The notes below the pieces were generated by a model. The model was not told where the DNA came from. It saw only the letters and a list, made by a program, of their open reading frames with translations, and ran no database searches. A DNA stretch of 14,341 nt from Melioribacteraceae bacterium. Its GTDB lineage: Bacteria > Bacteroidota > Ignavibacteria > Ignavibacteriales > Melioribacteraceae. How positions within the stretch are numbered: the stretch's first letter is position 1; each line of letters opens with the position of its first letter. Position numbers and translations under genes: made by a program. The DNA lies in assembly GCA_026983755.1 (NCBI GenBank), contig JALSTL010000075.1, forward strand, positions 1 through 14,341. The letters are read 5' to 3'. Of this stretch, positions 8,001 through 14,341 are shown piece after piece.

Positions 8001-8303
8001 TACAGACCTGTAGGAGCACACACAAAAGAAATACGTACACTTCCAATGTACACAAATTCTGATCTTTCACTTTCTAAAACATTTAATACATTTGTGAATG
8101 CAACATTATATGTTGATGTAATGAACATTTTTAATCAGCAAGATGCTAGAGAAGTGAACAGTAGAACCGAATATATAAAATATGGGTTGTTAACTGCTAA
8201 ACCAAATAATAGGTATTTTGTAAAGTATGGTGATACAGGTGAATTATACAGATATTTTGGTAATCCGCGTAGTGTAAGAGTTGGAATACGAGTCCAATTT
8301 TAA
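5049..8303 (+). CDS. TonB-dependent outer-membrane receptor with carboxypeptidase-regulatory-like domain
   Basis: This 1084-residue receptor imports a ligand across the outer membrane using TonB energy. Residues 1-27 are a signal peptide. Residues about 30-110 form the carboxypeptidase-regulatory-like beta-sandwich (GRVLDATTKEPLIGANV at 34-50; DIDGYF at 62-67). EEVVIIAKKP (117-126) is a possible TonB box. The plug spans about 130-255, with IDGV at 197-200, SVQEITVQAG at 225-234 and AEYGNANGG at 238-246. The remaining residues form the 22-strand-type barrel, ending in RVGIRVQF with the C-terminal Phe used by the Bam machinery. An EF-hand-like loop (687-698) and an acidic stretch (about 856-890) probably lie in extracellular loops. 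No SusD follows, so it is not a standard SusC/SusD pair. The ligand is unknown; co-transcription with catabolic genes implies a compound they metabolise. Confidence 0.95.
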   Translation: MKNKLNRLTIILSFLLLFISVRIMLAGVTGKVVGRVLDATTKEPLIGANVMIVGESIGAATDIDGYFIILNIRPGVYTIKAKMLGFGTKVVKNVTVYANRTTSVNFQLSDETLNLKEEVVIIAKKPPVQKDQTSTVNTITANDIESLPIAKTTSQFISLMPGVSLDGVNRIRGSDDPSVLSTGWNGGQGSSDVKTVIDGVLMNNYDGFNGVAKGSGGISNIPSSSVQEITVQAGAMPAEYGNANGGIISMYTKEGKNNYQGWFNYEYDLPGKKHWGTNVYDSPMLKNNAWKFIPEEDKNTKINPLTGKLFYVRDDYTSIAGQTFEGSFGGPVPFLSGVKFFISGRHEALAPEFPSVIDHGFIDGRGNFVSSSDNFLGIGNISFNISSKMKVKIGSIINQFTSYRSDYFDPYQGVNLVEGGIRNIDAYGKNIFLPKNWAAGGKQFNRDFVGFLRFTHVLSPTTFYNMVLGYSETNIDTIGVPLLTSENTRIGYFNAGREGAFWTVSDRKRWEVKFNLTSQVNKHNMVKLGFNGIFFNNYLTQYESTPTAGGRGTYRRRYIFYGSGPGANGLNKPVKPIQLAMYLQDKLEFEGLIINVGGRLDYFNPNSKEVFHPGLLRSTMYSTLTRANNAPTEDMPTIFTFSPRLGIAHPISDRAVIHFSTGIFRQLPDFYWFYGKAYGSRTAIDDDLNGNGKIDPAEKYNTFRPAFGSYFGRQAGIIRPEKSINFEVGADYNFYEDYTVSTVMYYKSETDQFYMFSNAGLGGRLDELKQIASNDNWFATLSNGAWGDTRGVEFSVRKRFSNYFSFSAAYNMEWAQSVAAGRSNGDLIIYAGPSFFYSSKNYNNDDWYKGNYVFYDKFKVDEETGAEIPVKPTDAEMDEWADLYANEIKIRKSRDWGYYANAWLDPLRKAEGRAGEAGLFVSRSGAYEAPLNQYKKGNPGSYGKFSFVFALPEDFKLGPNWLSSILSNVSLNYVYKMSTGTDFYYRPVGAHTKEIRTLPMYTNSDLSLSKTFNTFVNATLYVDVMNIFNQQDAREVNSRTEYIKYGLLTAKPNNRYFVKYGDTGELYRYFGNPRSVRVGIRVQF

Positions 8304-8332
8304 ATTCAAAACAGAATTTTTGGAGTAATTAA

Positions 8333-10729
8333 ATGAGAAAAAATAATTATAATATTAATTTTAACCGTAATATTGTAATTGCACTGATAGCAATTCTTTT
8401 ATTACCTCTTTCCACAATTAATTCTCAATGGATGTCTCGTTCATTGATGTCAAATGAAATTGGAGCTGAAGGAAGAATAAATGAGGGCAAAAGTTCAGGA
8501 TGCAACTACCCGAATTTATGGAACTTTCCGGTTAACAATTGGGCAGATGCAACTGCAGGTGAATGGTATGGAACAAAACCGGAAAGTAAAGGAACATTAG
8601 CCAATGCATCAATGGGATTCCACAATTCTCATGGTGAAGGTCTTTGGATTCTAAGTCCGCAAATAGGAAATAAGTCTAATGTTGTTACGTGGACCGGCCC
8701 GGGTAAAATAAAAGAAAATGATAATATACGAGTTTTTTATGATCCGCGTAATAATCCGGAAAATAATTTAGGATATACAGTAAAGGAAATAACAAATCTA
8801 TCCGGAAGTGAATGGGGAATAACTGTTCCCGAATATTATCCTTATCTGGGAAATTGGAGAAATGACGAAAAATATTTTAATAGATATTGGAAACCAATAC
8901 TACAAAACGGAACAAACAATGCCGAAAATATTCAAATAGCTAATCACAGATTCAACAAGTATAGTCAAGCTATTCCAAGTCCTGTAACACCACGTCATTG
9001 GCCTGAACAAATTGTTGTTAGCAGATGGGTTAACAAAGTTACCGGTATGGAAATAACGGAAAAAGTTTATGGTTATTCTTATCAGGATTTTGACGATTTT
9101 AATATCTTTGAATTTACTTTTACAAATACAGGTGATACTACGGGAAACGGAGAAACGGATGTTACCAGAACTTTGAATGAAGTATATTTTTCACTTGTGC
9201 AAGCTCTAAAAATAGGAGCAATGGGAGATAACTGGAGAGGTTTTGAGTTTCAGTATAATGAATTAGCATCTCTGGACGATTGGTATAAATACTCTGATAT
9301 TCCTGGAGAGACCGATGAAATATTAAATGGCTATAAGGTTTCATATCAATATGATGGAGACGACGAATCAACAAAAGAATGGGATGATACGGGTGAACCC
9401 TACCTAAAAGATAAAGCTCTTGAAGGAGCCAATATCGGACAAAGCGAAAATATGCTTCAAGCACCTGAATATATCGGTTTAGCACCAATTGCATATACTA
9501 ATAATCAGGGCAAGTTTCAATTCAATAGTAATGATTTAAATAAATTTGTTGAACCTTCGGGTGAGCAACCGGTTGGTGAACATTGGTGGCCTATATTAGG
9601 TGTAACTGATGCGGAAGTTCCTGATTATGGTAGTAAGTCGTTGGAAGAAATGTATAATATGGTAAGTGCGAAAACTATTGATGCTAATCCTAATGAAGTG
9701 GGATTGAACTGGCATAGTCAATTATATGGTCCTTATAAATTGGAACATGGGCAAAGTGCAAAACTTGTATTTGCAATTGTAGGGGGTACGGCTGCACAAA
9801 TAGCAGGTGAAAAAGATATAGTTAAATGGTGCAGAAAAAATAAAGTTAGTGATTTACCAAAAGGAAAGTTAGCACTTAAACAAAATATAGACGCAGCACA
9901 ATTTGCTTATGATAATAATTATAATGTTCCCAAAGCACCACCGGATGTACGTCTTTTTGTTGATGGTACTCCGAGAACTGCTCCAAAAGATGTTGAAACC
10001 AATGGACACAACACTTTATGGTGGACTAGTGCAGATAACGCTGTTAATCCGGATTATGGTACCAGTGATGTTGAAGGATACAATGTTTATAGATCCACAT
10101 TTTTAGGTGGTGGGGATTATAAACTTATTGCACGTATTGAAAAAGGAACATCATTTTCTGATACCGGTTCGGTTATTTTTAATTATGTACCAGGGGAAGG
10201 TCCTAACGGAGAAGATTATTATTTAGTTGATATGGATTCGCGAGAAGGATTTAATTATTATTATTCTGTTCGGTCGTACGCAAGCGGGCATAATGCAGAT
10301 CAATGGAATAATTTACCGGATCATATTGTTCAGCATGTTGAAGAGGGTTTGGAAGGTGGGCTTTCTGCTCCAATGCAAAGAACTTATGGAATGCAACGCC
10401 CGACACGTATAGTAGATAAATTTGATCCCTATGTTACTCCTAATCCGTATATTTGGGGCGATGCCGCACATATGTTGGGCAGTGATAGAGAAGAAGTCGA
10501 TTTCCGTCAATTACCTCCTATATGTGATATTTATATATTCACATCTTCAGGCGATTTAGTTAAATATTTTGAGCATAACAATTATACATCAAACACAGAA
10601 ACATTCAATTTTGAAACTTGGAATCTTGTAACAAAGGTTGCATCCGGAATTTATTATTGGATTGTAGAATCTAAAACACCTGGAAGTATGGGCGAGATAA
10701 AACGTGGAACTTTAGCAATTGTTAGATAG
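8333..10729 (+). CDS. Large secreted protein with FnIII-like and Por-sorting/FlgD-like C-terminal domains
   Basis: I do not recognise the family of this 798-residue protein by name. Residues 1-31 look like a signal peptide (hydrophobic 14-28, cleavage possible before Q32). Residues about 35-530 are an aromatic-rich beta region of unknown fold. Residues about 537-650 resemble a fibronectin type III domain (VEGYNVYRS at 580-588, FNYYYSVRSYASG at 640-652). The last hundred residues follow the type A C-terminal sorting/FlgD-like pattern: VTPNPY (701-706), CDIYIFTSSGDLVKYF (731-746), VASGIYYWIVE (769-779) and final RGTLAIVR. GGAG at 8322-8325 fixes the start. It sits 29 bases after the receptor gene and before a PorV-like gene, so a surface-exposed partner of the receptor, perhaps replacing SusD, is plausible but inferred. 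Confidence 0.7.
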   Translation: MRKNNYNINFNRNIVIALIAILLLPLSTINSQWMSRSLMSNEIGAEGRINEGKSSGCNYPNLWNFPVNNWADATAGEWYGTKPESKGTLANASMGFHNSHGEGLWILSPQIGNKSNVVTWTGPGKIKENDNIRVFYDPRNNPENNLGYTVKEITNLSGSEWGITVPEYYPYLGNWRNDEKYFNRYWKPILQNGTNNAENIQIANHRFNKYSQAIPSPVTPRHWPEQIVVSRWVNKVTGMEITEKVYGYSYQDFDDFNIFEFTFTNTGDTTGNGETDVTRTLNEVYFSLVQALKIGAMGDNWRGFEFQYNELASLDDWYKYSDIPGETDEILNGYKVSYQYDGDDESTKEWDDTGEPYLKDKALEGANIGQSENMLQAPEYIGLAPIAYTNNQGKFQFNSNDLNKFVEPSGEQPVGEHWWPILGVTDAEVPDYGSKSLEEMYNMVSAKTIDANPNEVGLNWHSQLYGPYKLEHGQSAKLVFAIVGGTAAQIAGEKDIVKWCRKNKVSDLPKGKLALKQNIDAAQFAYDNNYNVPKAPPDVRLFVDGTPRTAPKDVETNGHNTLWWTSADNAVNPDYGTSDVEGYNVYRSTFLGGGDYKLIARIEKGTSFSDTGSVIFNYVPGEGPNGEDYYLVDMDSREGFNYYYSVRSYASGHNADQWNNLPDHIVQHVEEGLEGGLSAPMQRTYGMQRPTRIVDKFDPYVTPNPYIWGDAAHMLGSDREEVDFRQLPPICDIYIFTSSGDLVKYFEHNNYTSNTETFNFETWNLVTKVASGIYYWIVESKTPGSMGEIKRGTLAIVR

Positions 10730-10759
10730 AATAAAATTTAATTTAATGGAGCGTTAACA

Positions 10760-11614
10760 ATGCACAAGATAAAATTACTTTTAATTGTCCTAATATCTTT
10801 AATTTTTATTGGGCACTTGGATGCACAAAAAAAATCGGGTATAGGTCTTGTTGGCGGATATGATATTTCAATCTCAGGTTTAAGTAATTGGTACTCAGGT
10901 GCCGGTTTAATAGGTGGTAAAATAGTTTTTTGTACATCTTCTAATAATAGTTTGGAAATAGAATATAACTATCATTCATTCCTAAATAGCTCAATGCCTG
11001 ATAGAATGTTTATAGCTAAATCGCAGATTAAATATGCTTATGAAAATAAAGATGCAAACAATAAACCGATATTTATTACGGATGATCAAGGAAACTATAT
11101 TCCTTACAAAAAAATTGATAAGCAAACTTATCCTAATGCTAAAAAATCTTTTGCAGATTCATTATACTCGAGTAGTGGTTCGTCCAAGATGACTGTACAT
11201 TCGATTACTATCAATACTATTAAGTATTTTACTCAAAATAATTTTTTTCAATCTCGATTTTTTATTATGGGTGGTATTGGTTTTCATGTTTACAAAAATC
11301 AAGTTGATAGTTTACTATATGGAGGTCAACCAATCTATAGAGGTAAAAAAGTATATATGAAACCATTTGAAGACAGCAGGGTTGCATTAGGTTTTAATCT
11401 TGGCGGAGGTATTGAAATTCCTGTAACTAACAATATAAATTTTGATTTGCGAACTAAATATAATTTTATAGTTGGAGAGCTGCGGCCTATGGAAGCCTAT
11501 AAATATAAGGGGCATGGGTTTAAAAAAGATGCCGAAGAGATTGGAATACTTAAAAAAGTGTTTCCTTTGCAATACATAACAATTAGTGCTTCATTTACGT
11601 ATTATTTTCAATAG
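10760..11614 (+). CDS. Small outer-membrane beta-barrel protein
   Basis: The 284-residue product starts with a signal peptide (1-22, cleavage likely after HLDA) and continues with alternating amphipathic strands rich in Gly, Tyr and Phe (GIGLVGGYDISISGLSNWY near 27-45; NLGGGIEIPVTNNINFDLRTKYNF late in the chain is broken by short turns). The C-terminus (ITISASFTYYF plus Gln) is a typical final barrel strand. This suits the PorT/OmpA-like 8-10 strand barrels common in FCB genomes, but no specific family signature is visible. GGAG at 10748-10751 lies eight bases before the ATG. The position between the secreted protein and the PorV-like gene, with gaps of 30 and 38 bases, places it in the same envelope module. 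Its role is unknown. Confidence 0.72.
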   Translation: MHKIKLLLIVLISLIFIGHLDAQKKSGIGLVGGYDISISGLSNWYSGAGLIGGKIVFCTSSNNSLEIEYNYHSFLNSSMPDRMFIAKSQIKYAYENKDANNKPIFITDDQGNYIPYKKIDKQTYPNAKKSFADSLYSSSGSSKMTVHSITINTIKYFTQNNFFQSRFFIMGGIGFHVYKNQVDSLLYGGQPIYRGKKVYMKPFEDSRVALGFNLGGGIEIPVTNNINFDLRTKYNFIVGELRPMEAYKYKGHGFKKDAEEIGILKKVFPLQYITISASFTYYFQ

Positions 11615-11652
11615 AGAAAAAAGGAATAATTAAAATTTATTAAGGAAGTCAA

Positions 11653-12660
11653 ATGAAAAAACAATTATCATATATTATATTGTTATTAGTTTTACTTAAC
11701 TTACCTGTTTGGGGTGGGGATAATCCATGGAGTAGTTCTATATATACAAAAGCCGGAATTTCAGGATTTACATTCCTGAAAATTTCGCCAACAGCACGTA
11801 TTGCCGGTATGGGAAATACTTTTTCAGCAATTGCAAATGATATTAATGCTATTTATATAAATCCTGCCGGTATTACCGAAGCAGGTAATTATGCAATTAA
11901 TATTTCCGATACAAAATGGTTTGTAAATTCAAATTTTTATACTGCAGCTGCATCTATGTTCATTGGTGGTTTCAATTATTTTGGTGTTAGCTTTGTGGGT
12001 TTAATGCCGGAAAAAACTCCGGAACGTAGTCCGCTATCATCCGACCCAAACGGGTTAACAGGGAATAACATTGCGATGTATGATTATGCAATCGGGCTTA
12101 CATACGCTGCAAAAATATCCGAACAATTTAGTCTTGGTATAAAAGTTAATTATGTAAATGAAACAATTATGAATTTATCAGCAACAAATTTACTTGTTGA
12201 TGTCGGTTCACTTTATAATACAAATTTTGAAACAATAAGAATTGCAATGAGCTTAAGAAATTTTGGCTCGGAAGCTCAGTATCCCGATCGTATATTATTT
12301 CAAATGCCTATTGTTTATACAATAGGTACGGCAGCGGAAGTTTATGGGCAAGACCCGGAAAGTTTTTTTCGTGTTACACTTAGTGGAGAAGCAACTTTTG
12401 AAATAGACTATGAACAAAGATATCAAATAGGTACTGAAATTTGGATTATGAATTCTTTTGCATTTAGAGGGGGTTATCAATTTAATCAGGGAACAACAGA
12501 CCCTTGGAATAGATTTGATTATGCAGGTAATAAATTTTCTTTTGGGTTCGGTGGTAAAGTAGATGTTAGCGGTTCGGAACTAACGTTCGATTTTTCTTAC
12601 ACAAAAAGTGACAGACTTTTTGAAAATCCACTGCGTTTATCAGTAGGAGCTAGTTTTTAA
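11653..12660 (+). CDS. PorV/PorQ-family outer-membrane protein
   Basis: This 335-residue protein has a signal peptide (1 to about 21) and the N-terminal signature of the PorV/PorQ (UPF0164-like) family: SPTARIAGMGNTF at 45-57 and NAIYINPAGI at 65-74. The rest is a FadL-like beta-barrel of about 14 strands ending in LRLSVGASF with C-terminal Phe. In type IX secretion, PorV shuttles C-terminally tagged cargo at the outer membrane and PorQ acts in the attachment complex; many FCB genomes carry further paralogues of unknown use. This copy probably serves the tagged 798-residue protein upstream (inference). AAGGAAG at 11642-11648 precedes the start. It appears to be the last gene of the block, although no clear hairpin-plus-U terminator follows it. 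Confidence 0.85.
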   Translation: MKKQLSYIILLLVLLNLPVWGGDNPWSSSIYTKAGISGFTFLKISPTARIAGMGNTFSAIANDINAIYINPAGITEAGNYAINISDTKWFVNSNFYTAAASMFIGGFNYFGVSFVGLMPEKTPERSPLSSDPNGLTGNNIAMYDYAIGLTYAAKISEQFSLGIKVNYVNETIMNLSATNLLVDVGSLYNTNFETIRIAMSLRNFGSEAQYPDRILFQMPIVYTIGTAAEVYGQDPESFFRVTLSGEATFEIDYEQRYQIGTEIWIMNSFAFRGGYQFNQGTTDPWNRFDYAGNKFSFGFGGKVDVSGSELTFDFSYTKSDRLFENPLRLSVGASF

Positions 12661-12700
12661 TATTTTTAATAATATATGAGTTCACTCAAAAAAGGTAATA

Positions 12701-12715
12701 TACTTAAATTAAGTA
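12701..12715. promoter_or_regulatory. Palindrome TACTTAA-A-TTAAGTA, possible operator
   Basis: Seven-base arms are exact reverse complements around one central A. It lies 41 bases after the PorV-like gene and 218 bases before the next start, so any link to either gene is uncertain. The AT-rich background makes such palindromes fairly common. Confidence 0.25.
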
Positions 12716-12815
12716 GGTTTTTCCAAAGGGATAGGGGAAATTAGTCCTTTCTACATAAAAGCATAGTGTTAGGCGTGGATGAGTTATAGAAATGAATCAA
12801 TCCGAAAACAGTTTG

Positions 12816-12830
12816 TTGTTAGTATAACAA
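12816..12830. promoter_or_regulatory. Inverted repeat TTGTTA-N3-TAACAA, possible operator
   Basis: Perfect six-base arms flank GTA, about 100 bases before the exported CBM9-like gene and 24 bases before a TATAAT at 12855-12860. Position and symmetry fit a regulator site for the downstream pair of genes, but no regulator is encoded here. Confidence 0.28.
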
Positions 12831-12932
12831 TATAAAAATTGAATAAATAAATAGTATAATCAAAATTATAAATAATAGTATCTGAAATTTTAACTTCTTC
12901 TTAAAATACAATTTTTTTAAAATTATAATTAA

Positions 12933-13682
12933 ATGAATAAGTACAACAAATTATTTTCCGCACTATTATTACTCGCAATATTGATAAGTAATTTGGAATG
13001 TGAACAAAAAAAAGAAAAACCCAAAGAATATTTTGTTAATAAACTAAAAGATAGTTTAACTATTGATGCAAACCTGAATAAACCGGAATGGAAAAATATT
13101 ACCGGATTAACAATTAAAAATATTTTGGGAAAAACGCCGAAATACACTCCGAAAACAGAAGTGAAAATGCTTTATGATGATAACTATATTTATGCAATAT
13201 TCCATGTTAATGAAAAATATATAAAAGCAGTAGCAACAAAAATTAATGATTATGTTTATCGTGATAGTGGTGTGGAGTTTTTCTTTACACCAAGTAATAA
13301 TATTAGCGACGGTTATTTTAATTTGGAAATCAATTGTATAGGCACGCCGTATTTTAAGCATCAAATAAAATTTAAGAAAAATGTTATTGATATAGATACT
13401 AATGACATAAAGAAAATTGAAATTGCTCATTCACTTTCAGGTATTATTAATTCGGAAATTGAAAAAACCATAGATTGGACACTTGAATTCAAAATTCCTA
13501 TAAATATGATAAAAAAATATGCTAAAGTAATTCAACCTGCTGCCGGTGTGGTTTGGAGGGCGAACTTTTATAAAACTGCTGATGCAACTTCAAATCCGCA
13601 TTATTTATCTTGGAATAAAATTAAAAGTAAAAAACCTAATTTTCATTTACCTGTATTTTTTGGGATTATAAAATTTAATTAG
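12933..13682 (+). CDS. Exported CBM9-like carbohydrate-binding protein, possible lipoprotein
   Basis: This 249-residue protein has the same CBM9-like fold as the product of 1934-2602, preceded by an export signal (hydrophobic 8-19). Cys23 follows NLE, which is a poor lipobox, yet the next residues (EQKKEKPKE) look like a lipoprotein linker, so surface or periplasmic lipidation is possible but unsure. Fold motifs include LTIDANLNKPEW (42-53), VKMLYDDNYIYAIF (77-90), DSGVEFFFTPSN (111-122), GYFNLE (127-132), WTLEFKIP (182-189), WRANFYKTA (208-216) and FHLPVFFG (237-244). The product would bind a sugar-like ligand outside the cytoplasm. There is no Shine-Dalgarno sequence before the ATG. The aminotransferase gene begins 23 bases after its stop, suggesting a shared transcript. 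Confidence 0.82.
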   Translation: MNKYNKLFSALLLLAILISNLECEQKKEKPKEYFVNKLKDSLTIDANLNKPEWKNITGLTIKNILGKTPKYTPKTEVKMLYDDNYIYAIFHVNEKYIKAVATKINDYVYRDSGVEFFFTPSNNISDGYFNLEINCIGTPYFKHQIKFKKNVIDIDTNDIKKIEIAHSLSGIINSEIEKTIDWTLEFKIPINMIKKYAKVIQPAAGVVWRANFYKTADATSNPHYLSWNKIKSKKPNFHLPVFFGIIKFN

Positions 13683-13705
13683 AAATATTTATTGGAGATA
13701 ACAGA

Positions 13706-14341
13706 ATGGAAAACCAACTAGCTATACTTGGAGGCAAAAAAACAATCGAAAAAGAAAATGAAGAACTTTTTAAGTGGCCCATTATTACCGAAGAACATGA
13801 AAAAGCTGTTCTTCAGGTTATGCGAGAAGAAAATATGTCGGGGCTTAATATTACTAAAGAATTTGAAACAAAATATGCAGATTCGTTAGGTAGAAAATAT
13901 GCATTAACAAGTCCTAACGGAACAACATCAATAAAAGAAGCAATGTATGCACTTGGTGTTGGAGTTGGAGATGAAGTTATTGCTCCAAGCAGTACCTATT
14001 GGGCTACGGTATTGCAAGCGTATAATCTTGGTGCTACACCTGTATTTGCTGATATTGACCCTAATACCTTGTGCATTGATGCAAATGATATTGAACACAG
14101 AATTACGGAAAACACAAAACTAATAGTTGTAACACATCTTAGCGGAATGCCTGTAGATATGGATGCTGTTATGGCAATTGCACGCAAACACAATGTAAAA
14201 GTTCTTGAAGATTGTTCCCATGCACACGGTGCTTTATACAAGGGAAAAGAAGTTGGAACTTTTGGTGATGCCTCGGCATTTTCATTAATGAGCGTTAAAT
14301 CATTAGCAATTGGCGAAGGAGGTATATTGTTTACCGATGAC
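13706..14341 (+). CDS. DegT/DnrJ/EryC1/StrS family PLP aminotransferase (5' part)
   Basis: The window holds 212 codons, open to its last base; family members are usually 360-440 residues, so about half is missing. The fold-type I PLP features are present: LTSPNGTTSIKEAM (67-80) for phosphate contact, DEVIAPSSTYWATV (89-102), TPVFADIDPNTLCID (111-125), the cofactor ring contact EDCSHAHGA (168-176, with D169) and SLMSVKSLAIGEGG (193-206) with K198 as the Schiff-base lysine. It therefore looks catalytically competent, unlike dehydratase-type relatives that replace the lysine. The family transaminates keto-sugars or keto-cyclitols. GGAG at 13694-13697 lies eight bases before the ATG. With a Gfo/Idh/MocA enzyme nearby, a keto-sugar or keto-cyclitol intermediate is a fair inference; the exact reaction is unknown. 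Confidence 0.92.
   Translation, partial: MENQLAILGGKKTIEKENEELFKWPIITEEHEKAVLQVMREENMSGLNITKEFETKYADSLGRKYALTSPNGTTSIKEAMYALGVGVGDEVIAPSSTYWATVLQAYNLGATPVFADIDPNTLCIDANDIEHRITENTKLIVVTHLSGMPVDMDAVMAIARKHNVKVLEDCSHAHGALYKGKEVGTFGDASAFSLMSVKSLAIGEGGILFTDD

Larger units (their letters stand above)
12661..12932. other. Intergenic region with short palindromes, no gene seen
   Basis: I see no credible gene in this 272 bp gap. It contains TGAGT-TC-ACTCA (12677-12688), TACTTAA-A-TTAAGTA (12701-12715) and TTGTTA-GTA-TAACAA (12816-12830). A less AT-rich island (about 12718-12800) has competing pairings such as AAAGG (12725-12729) with CCTTT (12746-12750). TATAAT at 12855-12860 has no good -35 at the right distance. 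A run of A rather than T follows the first hairpin, so it is not a + strand intrinsic terminator. Confidence 0.5.

Noticed and set aside
9162..9494. Open frame of 110 codons on the minus strand
   Set aside because: It lies wholly inside the secreted-protein gene, has no ribosome site or domain, and looks like an antisense shadow of a low-GC gene.
5049..10729. Canonical SusC/SusD pair
   Set aside because: The 798-residue protein shows no SusD-like helical TPR composition or lipoprotein signal; it is beta-rich with an FnIII-like part and a sorting-like C-terminus.
12677..12694. Intrinsic terminator after the PorV-like gene
   Set aside because: The stem is only five base pairs and is followed by A residues, so a U-tract would exist only on the opposite strand, where there is no gene.
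13107..13430. Open frame of 107 codons on the minus strand
   Set aside because: It is antisense to the exported CBM9-like gene, with Ile/Phe/Asn-rich composition typical of a shadow frame.

Overview
The window is AT-rich (about one third G+C by eye) and every supported gene is on the + strand. An outer-membrane TonB-dependent receptor with an N-terminal carboxypeptidase-regulatory-like domain, a PorV/PorQ-family protein and secreted proteins with a FlgD/Por-sorting-like C-terminus point to the Bacteroidota/Chlorobiota/Ignavibacteriota (FCB) group. An Ignavibacteria-like free-living organism is my best guess, but this is inference from protein style; no rRNA or marker gene is present.

Layout. 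Positions 1-342 hold no gene. They carry a nine-copy heptamer tandem array (107-169), a perfect 8+8 bp inverted repeat (266-285) and a sigma70-like promoter (281-309) that the inverted repeat overlaps. Next come a fumarylacetoacetate hydrolase (FAH)-family enzyme (343-1212) and an unrecognised 132-residue protein with one C-terminal membrane segment (1254-1652). A gene-free gap (1653-1933) contains a MITE-like element of about 170 bp with imperfect terminal inverted repeats.

The main block follows: a CBM9-like protein without signal peptide (1934-2602), a Gfo/Idh/MocA oxidoreductase (2642-3685), a cytosolic neutral-ceramidase-like protein (3709-5049), a TonB-dependent receptor (5049-8303, start overlapping the previous stop by one base), a 798-residue secreted protein (8333-10729), a small outer-membrane beta-barrel (10760-11614) and a PorV/PorQ-family protein (11653-12660). 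After a 272 bp gap with short palindromes comes a second, exported CBM9-like paralogue (12933-13682), then the first 212 codons of a DegT/DnrJ/EryC1/StrS aminotransferase (13706 to the window end).

Working model (inference): this is an uptake-and-catabolism locus for a sugar-like or polyol-like compound. The receptor, the secreted protein, the beta-barrel and the PorV-like protein would form a cell-surface capture and import module. The CBM9-like proteins would bind ligand. The oxidoreductase, FAH-family enzyme, ceramidase-fold hydrolase and PLP enzyme would process the product in the cytoplasm. No SusD, glycoside hydrolase or polysaccharide lyase is visible, so this is not a standard Sus-type polysaccharide utilisation locus, and the substrate cannot be named from the sequence.
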